From Enterococcus haemoperoxidus ATCC BAA-382 (lineage in GTDB: Bacteria > Bacillota > Bacilli > Lactobacillales > Enterococcaceae): a stretch of DNA of 64,000 nucleotides. Numbering within the stretch: position 1 is the first letter of the stretch; each line of letters begins with the position of its first letter. Below the pieces are notes generated by a model. It was not told the DNA's origin, did no database searches, and saw only the letters and a program-made list of their open reading frames with translations. The DNA is taken from NCBI RefSeq assembly GCF_000407165.1, contig NZ_KE136479.1, positions 197,464-261,463 on the forward strand. Reading direction: 5' to 3'. Shown piece after piece: positions 44,990-54,627 of the stretch. Position numbers and translations under genes: made by a program.

Positions 44990-45835
44990 TTATTGAATAG
45001 GATGGTAAGTAAATCCTAACCCGTGAACCTCAGCAACATTTGAAACAATCACAAACGAAGTGGGATCGATCTGGTCGATAATTCGCATGACTGTAGGGTA
45101 CTCATTATTTGAACTGACGATCATCAACATTTGATTTTCCTGCTCCGTTTTGCCACCGGTAACGTTGAAAAGAGTCACACCGCGATTAACTGTCCGAAGT
45201 AGTTCCTGTTTGATTTCAGATGTTTTATCCTGACTGAAAATCAAAATAGATTTTCTTCGTTTTACGCCTGTTTCAATATAGGTCATGACAATAGACGTAA
45301 TGATGATCGACAATATCGCATATAGAAACGATTCAACACCAAAGATAAAAACATTCAGTAAAACGATAAAAGCATCTGTTACTAAGAGGCCGGTTGATGT
45401 ATTGATGTGCCAATATTTTTGTAAAATAAGTGGTGGAATCGTTGTTCCTCCGCTAGAGGCGCCGATTTTATAAAGAATCGCAACACCGATCCCAAAAATT
45501 GCACTGCCGAAAAGAACAGAAAGCAAACGATCTGAGGTGACCATGATTTCAGGGACGATTGCTAAAAAGAATGGAAACAATAAACTACCGATCAGTGTAT
45601 TGAAGAAAACTTTTTTACCTAAAAAGAAGATCGTTAAAAGCAACATCAAACAATTTAAAACCAAAACAACGATCGACCGATCAATCGAAAAGGCCGCTTC
45701 TGCCAAAATACCTAATCCACTTACCCCACCTGCCGCTATCTGATGAGGACCTAAAAACATATTAATAGAGATACTCAATAGTAGGACAGCTAATATGATT
45801 AGCAAGATATTTTGACCTTTACGTAGCGCAGTCAT
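44990..45835 (-). CDS. YitT family membrane protein
   Basis: A 281-residue protein with five or six N-terminal helices (DUF161; start NMFLGPHQIAAGGVSGLGIL) and a cytoplasmic DUF2179 domain at about 210-280 (TLFNVTGGKTEQENQMLMIV, ending EVHGLGFTYHPIQ). YitT proteins are common in Bacilli, but their transport role is unproved. The start overlaps the stop of the upstream peptidase by four bases. Confidence 0.86.
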   Translation of the reverse strand: MTALRKGQNILLIILAVLLLSISINMFLGPHQIAAGGVSGLGILAEAAFSIDRSIVVLVLNCLMLLLTIFFLGKKVFFNTLIGSLLFPFFLAIVPEIMVTSDRLLSVLFGSAIFGIGVAILYKIGASSGGTTIPPLILQKYWHINTSTGLLVTDAFIVLLNVFIFGVESFLYAILSIIITSIVMTYIETGVKRRKSILIFSQDKTSEIKQELLRTVNRGVTLFNVTGGKTEQENQMLMIVSSNNEYPTVMRIIDQIDPTSFVIVSNVAEVHGLGFTYHPIQ

Positions 45836-46971
45836 TTTACTGACCTGCTTGAAATGGTGCTGTCTGGCATTTCATTGACGATAGCCAAAGCTAATTCAAC
45901 TGACTTTAGCATTTCATCAATTGGGATATATTCATTGACTGTATGGATGTCTTCATATCCAATCGATAAATTCAATGTTGGTTTACCTTGAGCATTAAAG
46001 ATATTAGCGTCACTGCCGCCACCACTAATTTCAGGTATAAAGGTTCTGCCGATTTTAGTTGTTGCCGCTTTAGCGATTCTAACAGGGGCAGAATCGTCAG
46101 CTAAATGAAAACCAGTCGCTTTTTGATCCACCGAAAGAGTGAAGTCACCGCCGTGTAAGCTAATAGCATTTTTGAATGCTTGTTCTAATGTAGCAAGAAA
46201 GTCACGCGCTTTTTCATTCGAGATAGATCGTACTTCCCCTTGTATCATCAAATGTTCCATTACAACATTAACTCCTGCGCCACCGGAAATTTTTCCGATA
46301 TTTGAAGTAGTATGCTCATCAAGTCTACCAAACGGAATTCCTTCTAAGGCCGTTTGAGCGATCGAAAAGGCTGAAATGCCCTTCTCTGGTTCTAAACCAG
46401 CATGAGCCGCTTTTCCTGTAACGTCAATATCAAACATATAGAGGAAAGGACTAGCTACGATCCCATTACCAGCGGCCCCAGAATTATCAAATACATAGCC
46501 AAATGTTGAGTCGATCAATGACATGTCCAATGCGGCTGCACCAATCAAACCAATTTCTTCCCCAGGAGAAAAGACGAGCTCAATCGGTCCTGTTTCGATA
46601 TTGTTATCCAAAATCGTTTCCATCATTTCTAAAAGAATCGCAATACCCGCTTTATTATCTGCGGCTAAAATTGTTTCACCTTTCGAATAAAGAATATCGT
46701 TTTTTTCAACTACTTCAATGCCTTCACCTGGTTCTACAGTATCAACATGACACGAGAAGAAGATTGGCTCCTTCGCTAAATTTCCAGTGTATTTGGCAAT
46801 CAAATTGTTTGAGCCAAGTTGTGTTGTTTCCATTGAATCATCTTCTATGACGGTCAACCCTAATGAAGTTAATTTGGTACTTAATAATCGTACAAATTCC
46901 CCTTCTTGACGTGAAACAGAAGCGACTTTTACCAACTCAGTAAATGTATCAACTAATCTTTGCTTATTCAT
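45832..46971 (-). CDS. M20 family peptidase, PepT-like
   Basis: A 379-residue di-zinc exopeptidase. Ligand motifs visible are SCHVDTVEPG (H, then D three positions later), LAADNKAGIAILLEM (bridging D), FSPGEEIGLIG (E pair), FDNSGAAG (D) and a late IHTVNEYIP (H). The dimer domain starts near KAAHAGLEPEKG. It is closest to the YqjE/PepT-like tripeptidases. The ATG at 46971 fits AAGGATG; a start three codons earlier would overlap that ribosome site. Confidence 0.86.
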   Translation of the reverse strand: MNKQRLVDTFTELVKVASVSRQEGEFVRLLSTKLTSLGLTVIEDDSMETTQLGSNNLIAKYTGNLAKEPIFFSCHVDTVEPGEGIEVVEKNDILYSKGETILAADNKAGIAILLEMMETILDNNIETGPIELVFSPGEEIGLIGAAALDMSLIDSTFGYVFDNSGAAGNGIVASPFLYMFDIDVTGKAAHAGLEPEKGISAFSIAQTALEGIPFGRLDEHTTSNIGKISGGAGVNVVMEHLMIQGEVRSISNEKARDFLATLEQAFKNAISLHGGDFTLSVDQKATGFHLADDSAPVRIAKAATTKIGRTFIPEISGGGSDANIFNAQGKPTLNLSIGYEDIHTVNEYIPIDEMLKSVELALAIVNEMPDSTISSRSVK

Positions 46972-47000
46972 ATAAAACATCCTTTCTTGTTAATGATTAT

Positions 47001-47210
47001 TTATTCAGTGACCATCCAGACTTCATCGACGAGTTTGATTTGATGCAATTTAAAATCTTGCAACAAAGAGATATGAGAAATAATTTTTTCCATGGCGATT
47101 TCTTCATTAGGCTCCATTGAAACAAATTGCTTTGTGATCGATTCGCCATGTTTGTTCAATAATTTGGTTTCAAAAAGGTATCCATAAGAAAAGTACTGCT
47201 CGATTTTCAT
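47001..47210 (-). CDS. Small hypothetical protein
   Basis: A 69-residue soluble protein, MKIEQYFSYGYLFETKLLNK at the start and VDEVWMVTE at the end, with no recognised domain. It lies 20 bases upstream of the PepT-like gene on the same strand and probably opens that operon. GGTGATGA is a weak ribosome site. Nothing else is visible in the 327-base gap to cls, which must hold both divergent promoters. Confidence 0.55.
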   Translation of the reverse strand: MKIEQYFSYGYLFETKLLNKHGESITKQFVSMEPNEEIAMEKIISHISLLQDFKLHQIKLVDEVWMVTE

Positions 47211-47537
47211 GATTCATCACCATCCATTCCAACTTACTTGTTTTCTATGTCACAAATTTAACATGTAGAGTTCCTAAAATGAATGGCAAAAAAAGGACTG
47301 AAATGACATTTTCTGTCATTATTGTGTTTTATTTTAAGCATAAGTCAATAGGGACAAGGGCTTAGCTAGAATAGTTCGTTTTATCCGGCAATGTTTTCCT
47401 TTAAAGTGAAAAAAATGCCTGTATTATTAGATTTTTATCCGTTATTATAATGAATAAACAAGTTTTTTATAAAAATAAATCTACAGTTGTTATAGTAGTT
47501 TTATAAAAAAACTTTAGTTATTTTAAGGAGGATAAAT

Positions 47538-49034
47538 ATGAATCAGACGTTACGCCAATTTAGTATGGTTTTGTTTGTTACTATAATCACATTTTTATTG
47601 ATTTTTATTTTTTTACCACAATTTATTTGGATTATATTTTCATTTTTTGAACTGATTTCTATTTTATTAAGTATGTACATTGTTTTTAGACGCAAAGATG
47701 TTACGAGCGTCAAAGTAGCATGGGTGCTGACGTTATATTTTATTCCAGTCGTTGGTCTATTTTTATATCTGTTCTTTGGGCGCAGTAATTTGAAAAGTAA
47801 TGCCGTTCAAAGGCGAGAGCAGGATAGACTGATTCGCTATGTTCAAAACGTAAATACAAAGCCTTTGAAACCCTTGAGTCGTTTGGAAGACAAAAATGAG
47901 CGCTTATCGAAAAAATCGGTAGTAGGAGGTAATCAATTTGGAGTGCTGACAGATGGTGAAGAGACCTTTTCTGCTATTTTTGCAGCATTGCACGAAGCTA
48001 AACATCATATCCATTTGTTTTATTTCATAATCAAAGAGGATGAACTTGCAGATAAGCTCAGAAGAATTTTGATAAAGAAAGCTTCCGAAGGGATCAAGGT
48101 TCGTTTTGGTGTGGATGGGTTAGGTTCAGTGAAGTTATCGGATGAATATCTTGATTCTTTAAAAGCAGCACAGATAGAGGTAGAAATTTTTAATCCGATC
48201 CAATCGTTTTACCATATTGCTAGGGCAAATTGGCGCAATCATAGAAAAGTGATCGTCATTGATGGAACGCTTGGGTTTGTGGGTGGTTTAAATATCGGAA
48301 ATGAATATTTAGGTATAACCCCAAAATTTTCTCATTGGCGCGATACACATTTGCAAATAAAAGGTCCTTTAGTAACACAGTTACAAGAAAGTTTTCTCTA
48401 TGATTGGCTATATATGAAAAATAGTGCTGGAAGTGCTAGTGAGTTTATGCTGGAAAGTTATTTCCCTACAGTTGAGGTAGGTAGCGATGAAGGTCAAGTG
48501 ATATACGGTGGTCCTTATGATCAAGAACGATTGGTTCGCGATGTTTTGTTTAATTTGATCGATTCAGCGAAAGAAAAAATTTCTATTGCCAGTCCGTACT
48601 TTGTTCCTGATGATGAATTATTGGCGTTATTAAGAAGAGTTGCTCGTAATGGTGTGAGTGTGGAAATCATCATTCCGGGAAAAGGAGACAGAAAACTTTC
48701 TTATTATGGAAATGACTTTTATTTGGAAGATTTAATTAGTGCTGGAATTCATGTTTACAAATACGATGATACCGCTTTTTTACACTGCAAAGTAATGATT
48801 ATTGATGCACAAGTTGCAACGATTGGTTCGACAAATTTTGATATTCGTAGCTTTGATATCAATCATGAAGTGTCGGCTATTTTATATTCTGGCCAAGCAA
48901 TTCAAAAATTAGCCGATGATTTCAAAACGGATCGAACCAATGCAAAACGGATCACCGCTCAAGATTTAGCACAAAGAAGTACCTGGAAAAAAATCAAAGG
49001 TAAAATATGTGGTCTTTTTGCACCCCTTTTATAA
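47538..49034 (+). CDS. cls: Cardiolipin synthase
   Basis: A 498-residue phospholipase-D-family enzyme that joins two phosphatidylglycerols into cardiolipin. Two N-terminal helices (about 10-60) are followed by two HKD motifs, NHRKVIVIDG near 240 and HCKVMIIDAQVATIGSTNFD near 420. In enterococci, changes in cls affect daptomycin response. AAGGAGG precedes the ATG. No operon partner is apparent. Confidence 0.95.
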   Translation: MNQTLRQFSMVLFVTIITFLLIFIFLPQFIWIIFSFFELISILLSMYIVFRRKDVTSVKVAWVLTLYFIPVVGLFLYLFFGRSNLKSNAVQRREQDRLIRYVQNVNTKPLKPLSRLEDKNERLSKKSVVGGNQFGVLTDGEETFSAIFAALHEAKHHIHLFYFIIKEDELADKLRRILIKKASEGIKVRFGVDGLGSVKLSDEYLDSLKAAQIEVEIFNPIQSFYHIARANWRNHRKVIVIDGTLGFVGGLNIGNEYLGITPKFSHWRDTHLQIKGPLVTQLQESFLYDWLYMKNSAGSASEFMLESYFPTVEVGSDEGQVIYGGPYDQERLVRDVLFNLIDSAKEKISIASPYFVPDDELLALLRRVARNGVSVEIIIPGKGDRKLSYYGNDFYLEDLISAGIHVYKYDDTAFLHCKVMIIDAQVATIGSTNFDIRSFDINHEVSAILYSGQAIQKLADDFKTDRTNAKRITAQDLAQRSTWKKIKGKICGLFAPLL

Positions 49035-49133
49035 AACTGAAAAAATCAAATCAGGCGTGTTTTGAAAGGGCTCGTGCTATACTAATATAAAGGCTTTTAA
49101 TGGGAAATAACGGCACATCCAAGGGGGAAAAAC

Positions 49134-50615
49134 ATGCGGAAATTGTATATAGATTTAGTAACAGATAAAAAAGCAATTCGATTGATCAATCTAATTTATT
49201 TTTTAGCGGATACCTCTGATTTACTAACAATGGAAGATGTGGCAACCAACTTAGGTGTGACAAAAAAGACGCTAAAAAGTGATATCGCTCTATTACAAGA
49301 ATACAATCCGGTGATTGATGGATTTGTACAAGTAAAAAAAGAAACCATTATCTTTAATAGAGATAGCACCTACACGATTGAAGAGATTTTATCGGATATT
49401 ATCGATCAACAGCCGCTTTTTACTTTGTTGAGCGCTCTGTTGGACGGGGAAGAATATTCAATTGAAACTTGGTGTGAACGGATTTGGCTATCAGAACGAA
49501 CCTTAAGACGCTATTTACCTCATCTAACTGAGGTGTTAGAGCGATACAATTTAACCTTACAATTATCGCCATTTCTAGCTCTGATTGGAGAAGAAGCAGA
49601 TATTCGGTATTTGTATTTTGATTATACGAGTCAACGTGGTTGGAGAGACGAAGATGTTCAATTAGATGAAATGGTTCAAAAGTTTTATTATGAATTTCAA
49701 GAAGCCTTTCTAAAAAAATATCAACGAGTGTTGACACTGGATGCTAATCGGGCAAAAATGTGGCACCATGTTATTTTGCAAAGAGTCGGCAAGCATTTGT
49801 ACATCCCTAAAAAGCAAGAAGCAAATAAGAAATATGAGATGACAGATCGTTTTGAAGTGTTTTCTGAAATCTATGATCAATTGATGAAAAAGTATTTTTC
49901 AATAGAAAACCTCCCTTATGAAGAACATATCTATGCTTATATCACAACCTTAGCAACTGTCATTTATTTACCTCCAGAAGGGGAAATTTACTCAATCAAT
50001 CTGACACGGAAATCCAATTACGACAATCAGTATAATACGCTCTTTGATTTTGGTGAAAGCATTCCTTTGGATCCTACAAGAAGAAAAGAAATGTATCATT
50101 GCTTGAATTCATTTTTAGAAAATCTTAGCTTGCTATCTAGAGTTACATCGTTATTTCAAAGAAACTCATTTGAGCTGAATCAGTACGCTAAAAGCGAATT
50201 TCCGACGATTTACCAAGCGTGTTTGGTAAAATTAAAACAAGTCAAATTAGCTCATGATGCGCGATTAGTATATCCGGAAGATGTAGCAACGAATTTGAGT
50301 TTGCTGCTTAGTTCCTATTTAATTGATACGACAATTGAAAATAATAAAAAAATTCTTTTAAGCATTTCGGGTGAAGCCTGTTATGTTCAGCATTTGATTG
50401 CTATTTTAAAGAAAAGAATTCCTGGTAATTTTGATGTTATCTGGGTTTTTAATGAAAAGATTACTGAAGAGTATATAAAAAGAGAAGGAATTGACGTGAT
50501 TATTTATAACCATGTGATGCTAGTACCAATTGAAGGCTGTTTAAGTATTAAGGTTTCGCAGTTTCCTGCAACAGGTGAGTTGGAGAGACTGACGAAAAAG
50601 TTATTTGAGCTTTGA
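49134..50615 (+). CDS. Mga-like helix-turn-helix regulator
   Basis: A 493-residue regulator of the Mga/AtxA type. It has an N-terminal HTH_Mga region (about 20-65, LTMEDVATNLGVTKKTLKSDIALLQ), a second winged helix near 105-150 (WLSERTLRRYLPHLTEVL), a PRD-like middle and a PTS-EIIB-like end (about 410-490). Such proteins link virulence or surface genes to sugar status by PTS phosphorylation. The target is not visible nearby. AAGGGGG precedes the ATG. Confidence 0.85.
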   Translation: MRKLYIDLVTDKKAIRLINLIYFLADTSDLLTMEDVATNLGVTKKTLKSDIALLQEYNPVIDGFVQVKKETIIFNRDSTYTIEEILSDIIDQQPLFTLLSALLDGEEYSIETWCERIWLSERTLRRYLPHLTEVLERYNLTLQLSPFLALIGEEADIRYLYFDYTSQRGWRDEDVQLDEMVQKFYYEFQEAFLKKYQRVLTLDANRAKMWHHVILQRVGKHLYIPKKQEANKKYEMTDRFEVFSEIYDQLMKKYFSIENLPYEEHIYAYITTLATVIYLPPEGEIYSINLTRKSNYDNQYNTLFDFGESIPLDPTRRKEMYHCLNSFLENLSLLSRVTSLFQRNSFELNQYAKSEFPTIYQACLVKLKQVKLAHDARLVYPEDVATNLSLLLSSYLIDTTIENNKKILLSISGEACYVQHLIAILKKRIPGNFDVIWVFNEKITEEYIKREGIDVIIYNHVMLVPIEGCLSIKVSQFPATGELERLTKKLFEL

Positions 50616-50625
50616 GTAGAATCCG

Positions 50626-50685
50626 AAACAATAGAAAAAGCCGAAATGAACTTTAGTCTGTTCATTTCGGCTTTTTCTATTGTTT
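50626..50685. terminator. 26-bp hairpin terminator
   Basis: Exact arms 50626-50651 and 50660-50685 (AAACAATAGAAAAAGCCG and onward) with an eight-base loop. It ends both the Mga-like gene and the convergent M20 gene, whose stop codon lies inside the right arm. Confidence 0.93.
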
Positions 50686-51829
50686 AGTTTAAAAATTCTT
50701 TTGCAATGTTTTCATTGATCGTGATCATTTGGTAAAAGTCATTGATGTTCACGAATTCATTTGGCTGATGCGCATATTTAGTTTCACCAGGTCCTAAAAT
50801 TAAAATGGGGAACTCTTTTTTTACACGCTCAAATTGAGAGCCATCAGTATAGCCTGTCATACCGAACGTATTCGTTGCTTTACCAGTAACGTCAGAAACA
50901 ACTTTTTGAGTTAATACAGTAAATGGATCGTCAAGTTCAGTTTTCATTGAAGGTAAATCATTGATGAACTCGATTTCTGCTTTAAAATCAGGGACGGTTG
51001 CTGTTAATTTATCCAGCATATCGCTAAATTGTTTTTTTAACTCTGAATGATTTTGCGCTTTGATTGTTCGGATGTCGATTTCTACTGTACATTTATCGGG
51101 AACGACATTGGTTCCATTACCGCCGTTGATAATATCTAAACTGGAAGTCGAAGCCCCCACTAATTCGTCTACAGATTGAGAAAAATCAAAGGTTTCTTTA
51201 AAGGCATTTAAGACTAAAAGCATATGCTCGATTGCATTTACTCCTTGATCTGGCATTGAGCCGTGAGCTGTTTTCCCGTAAGTTGTGATACGTGGCCATA
51301 AGGCGCCTTTATGAGCCACACCAATCTCGACATTTGTAGGTTCACCAATCACTAAGGCGTCTAAATCATCTGCATAGCCTTTATCAACTAATTGACCAGA
51401 ACCGATAGCGCTTGTTTCCTCTCCTACAGTAGCTAAAAGTTTGATGGTTCCTTTAAAGTTTGAACCAGCTTCTTTTAAACGAATCATCGCAACAACGGCT
51501 GCAATCAAGCCTGATTTCATATCACAAGTTCCACGTCCATAAAGTAAACCGTCTTTTTCAATTGCTGCAAAAGGATCTTCATCCCAAGCGATTTCTCCCA
51601 CAGGAACCACATCCATATGACCAGAAAAACCTAGGACAGGTCCTGCTTCAGTACCTTTTAGAGTCGCAACTAATTGATTTCGTCCTTCGCTATATTCTAC
51701 TTGTTCACAAGGGATGTCATACTTTTCAAAAAGAACCTGCAGTTTATCTGCAACTAATTTTTCTTGTCCTAAAATACTTTTGATTTGAACAACTTCTTTT
51801 AATAATTGTAATGCTTCTTGATTATCCAT
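50684..51829 (-). CDS. ArgE/DapE family M20 deacylase
   Basis: A 381-residue di-zinc hydrolase. The motifs are FSGHMDVVPVG, LLYGRGTCDMKSGLIA (bridging D), ATVGEETSAIGSG and VIGEPTNVEIGVAHKGA, with a dimer domain starting AHGSMPDQG. It removes acyl groups from amino acids (ArgE, DapE or succinyl-DAP-like). It lies 13 bases downstream of a drug/proton-type MFS gene and an amidohydrolase, so the three probably act together on an N-acyl amino acid or peptide. Confidence 0.88.
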   Translation of the reverse strand: MDNQEALQLLKEVVQIKSILGQEKLVADKLQVLFEKYDIPCEQVEYSEGRNQLVATLKGTEAGPVLGFSGHMDVVPVGEIAWDEDPFAAIEKDGLLYGRGTCDMKSGLIAAVVAMIRLKEAGSNFKGTIKLLATVGEETSAIGSGQLVDKGYADDLDALVIGEPTNVEIGVAHKGALWPRITTYGKTAHGSMPDQGVNAIEHMLLVLNAFKETFDFSQSVDELVGASTSSLDIINGGNGTNVVPDKCTVEIDIRTIKAQNHSELKKQFSDMLDKLTATVPDFKAEIEFINDLPSMKTELDDPFTVLTQKVVSDVTGKATNTFGMTGYTDGSQFERVKKEFPILILGPGETKYAHQPNEFVNINDFYQMITINENIAKEFLN

Positions 51830-51842
51830 GAATGCTCTCTCC

Positions 51843-53240
51843 TTATACTTGTTTTTCTTTTGGAATAATAAATACGATTGAACCTAAGGCTAAAACACAG
51901 AAAAGAATATTTGTCAGTAAGCCAAATGTTGCACCTTGTGTATAATTACCACCAGCACTAAATCCATTGTAAACCGCAGCAGAAATCGCAACACCTAATG
52001 CTCCTCCAAGAGAACTGGCCATTTTGTAAATACCAGAAGCCACTCCGGCTTTTTCATTTGGCACACTGGAAATCGCTGTATCTGTAGAAGGTGTTGCATA
52101 CATGCCAAGTCCCATTCCAAATAAACTATAGCCAATAAAAACTAATACGAAATAGGCAGTGCCAGTAATCATGGTTAACGCCATCAAACCAACACCCGTG
52201 CCGGAAAGAATCGTTCCCCATAACATTGGTTTTTTCGCTCCGATTGTTTGCAATAATTTTTCGCCGATTCGAATCGTGATCAAAACTAGACACAAGTAAC
52301 CAATCGATAACATACCCGTTTTAGCAGAAGAAAGGCCTCGGCCTTGTTGAACATAGGTATTGATAACAATCAAAGTACCTGCAACAGCATTCAATAAGAA
52401 ATTAGAAATCGTTGCACCAAGATAACCGCGGTTTTCAAATAAAGCAAACTCAACAAAACTATTATCGATTGCTTGTTCCACTTTATAAAAAGCAATCAGC
52501 CCTATGATAACGACTACGGCTAAAATAAGCACGATCGGACTTGTCCAGCCGAGTTCAGAGCCTTTCGAAACAACTACGTTTAAAGCAACCATTGAAACGA
52601 TAAATAAAAGCAACCCAATTGAATCGAATTTACTATTACTATCGCTAGTAACCTTACTTTCAGGTGTACCAAAAATCAATAATGCACTACAAATTGAAAC
52701 AATAATCGAAAAAATAAAGACATAACGCCAGCCTAAAGAACTAGCAATGGCTCCGCCAAAGAATGAACATAAACCAGAACCACCCCAAGAACCGATCGAC
52801 CAATAACTTAGCGCTCGTTGACGATCTTTGCCTTCATAATATGTTTTGACTAGCGCCATCGTTGCAGGCATGATACACGCAGCTGATAATCCTTGTAAGA
52901 TGCGACCACCCACAAATAATATAGGTCCGTGTGCAACCACCAAAGCTGCTGAACCGATAACACTTAAAATAAGTCCAATATATGTTAATTTCATTCTGCC
53001 TAATTTATCCGCCAATCCGCCAGCTACGACGATAAAAATACCAGAGAATAAACCAGTCATGGAGATTCCTATGTTTAAAACGCCAGAAGAAACACCTAAG
53101 TCACTTTGTACGGCTGGCGCCATATTTAGTAAAGATTGGGCAAACAACCAATAGGTTAATACGCTTAAAACGATGCCTATCAGTAATTTGTTTGTCCCTT
53201 TATATGTTGCAGCATCTGCTGTATGTGTTGTTGCTTTCAT
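51843..53240 (-). CDS. MFS transporter, 14-helix DHA2-like
   Basis: A 465-residue transporter with about 14 helices. It has the loop GGLADKLGRMKLTYIGLIL after helix 2 and, in helix 5, a GSWGGSGLCSFFGGAIAS segment equivalent to the antiporter motif C region. DHA2 members export drugs, but here the gene lies between two M20 hydrolases, so import or export of their substrate is as likely. It begins two bases after the amidohydrolase gene ends. Confidence 0.85.
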   Translation of the reverse strand: MKATTHTADAATYKGTNKLLIGIVLSVLTYWLFAQSLLNMAPAVQSDLGVSSGVLNIGISMTGLFSGIFIVVAGGLADKLGRMKLTYIGLILSVIGSAALVVAHGPILFVGGRILQGLSAACIMPATMALVKTYYEGKDRQRALSYWSIGSWGGSGLCSFFGGAIASSLGWRYVFIFSIIVSICSALLIFGTPESKVTSDSNSKFDSIGLLLFIVSMVALNVVVSKGSELGWTSPIVLILAVVVIIGLIAFYKVEQAIDNSFVEFALFENRGYLGATISNFLLNAVAGTLIVINTYVQQGRGLSSAKTGMLSIGYLCLVLITIRIGEKLLQTIGAKKPMLWGTILSGTGVGLMALTMITGTAYFVLVFIGYSLFGMGLGMYATPSTDTAISSVPNEKAGVASGIYKMASSLGGALGVAISAAVYNGFSAGGNYTQGATFGLLTNILFCVLALGSIVFIIPKEKQV

Positions 53241-53242
53241 GA

Positions 53243-54439
53243 TTAAACTCCTTCAGATAAATAATGTAGAACAGCTGCACCCATTGATTTTGCAGCAATT
53301 AATAAACAATTTTCATCAATATAAAATTTTGGATGATGATGTGGATACATTGGTGTTCCTTCTTTATGCGCACCTACGAAAAAGAAACAGCTTGGTCGTT
53401 CTTTGGCATAATAAGCAAAATCTTCAGAAGGGGTTTGTGGTCCGCATTCGACCAATTGCTTCACTTCGGGAATTTGCGCTTCAGTCAATGCTTTAGCAAC
53501 CATTTCAGTAGTTTTAGCATCATTGACACAAACTGGATAATCATTGGCGTAATCAAGCTCATAGCTGATGCCGAATGTCCGACAGATGCCGTCTAGAATT
53601 TGTTTGAATTCTTTCTCTACGATGGCGCGTGTTTCTTCTTTCATGATTCGTACATCACCTTCTAATGTAACAGAATCTTTGATAACGTTAGCCGAACCTT
53701 TACCGTCAAATGAACCAATCGTAACGGTTGCTGTGTCAAAAGGATTGATTCTGCGACTGACGATGGTTTGAACGGCTGTAACGAATTGAGAAGCCGCTAC
53801 GATCGTATCGTTGGCATCTTGTGGTGTTGAACCATGCCCGCCTTTTCCTTGCATTACAATTTTAAAAGTTGCCCGACCAGTGTGAACGGGTCCTGAATGA
53901 TAAAGAACATCGCCAAGCGGCATCAAACTCATTACATGAATTCCCAGAACATGATCCACCCCATCTAAACAACCAGCTTCGATCATCCCTTTAGCGCCAC
54001 CTGGTGGTACTTCTTCTGCTGGTTGATGAATCACACGAATCGTTCCTGCTAATTGATCTTTTAATTCAATCAGTGAATCAGCTAAGATCATCATGTATGC
54101 TGTATGGCCATCATGTCCGCAAGCATGCATAACACCAGCTGTTTTGGATGAGAAGGGCAGTCCTGTATCTTCTTGGATCGGTAAAGCATCGAAATCTGCT
54201 CGAATCGCTAAAACAGGTCCTTTTTTTCCACCATGAATATCGACTAAAATACCATTGCCACCGCCAATATTTGTTTGGATAGTACAATCTTTTCCTGCAT
54301 AAAAATCAGCAATATAGCGTGCTGTTTCTGTTTCATGAAAAGATAGTTCAGGGTTTTCATGGAAATGACGGCGAATTTTGATCATGTCTGATTCTTTTTG
54401 TTGAAGTTTTGTAAATAATTGCGTACGTAAATCGTTCAT
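53243..54439 (-). CDS. M20 family amidohydrolase
   Basis: A 398-residue member of the IAA-amino acid / hippurate / N-acyl-L-amino acid hydrolase group. It begins with the group's IRRHFHENPELSFHE and has IRADFDALPIQEDTG, GVMHACGHDGHTAYMM (metal Cys/His), HQPAEEVPPGGAKGMIEAG and GGHGSTPQD. It cleaves an acyl group from an amino acid. It heads a three-gene operon with the MFS and ArgE-like genes and is divergent from the AraC-type regulator, which is therefore the likely controller. Confidence 0.9.
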   Translation of the reverse strand: MNDLRTQLFTKLQQKESDMIKIRRHFHENPELSFHETETARYIADFYAGKDCTIQTNIGGGNGILVDIHGGKKGPVLAIRADFDALPIQEDTGLPFSSKTAGVMHACGHDGHTAYMMILADSLIELKDQLAGTIRVIHQPAEEVPPGGAKGMIEAGCLDGVDHVLGIHVMSLMPLGDVLYHSGPVHTGRATFKIVMQGKGGHGSTPQDANDTIVAASQFVTAVQTIVSRRINPFDTATVTIGSFDGKGSANVIKDSVTLEGDVRIMKEETRAIVEKEFKQILDGICRTFGISYELDYANDYPVCVNDAKTTEMVAKALTEAQIPEVKQLVECGPQTPSEDFAYYAKERPSCFFFVGAHKEGTPMYPHHHPKFYIDENCLLIAAKSMGAAVLHYLSEGV

Positions 54440-54627
54440 TTGATCTTCTCCTTTAAATTACAACTCATATTCTATGCTTAATTAAAAAATTCACAATGCT
54501 AAGAATTTCTAAATTTCAGAAATCCCTTTTAGATTAGATAGATCAGAAATAAAAAGGTTGTCGAACGAACGATATTTTCTTGTTTAAGTGTTATAATGAA
54601 AGGAGAATAAATAAATGAGGTAAGTAA

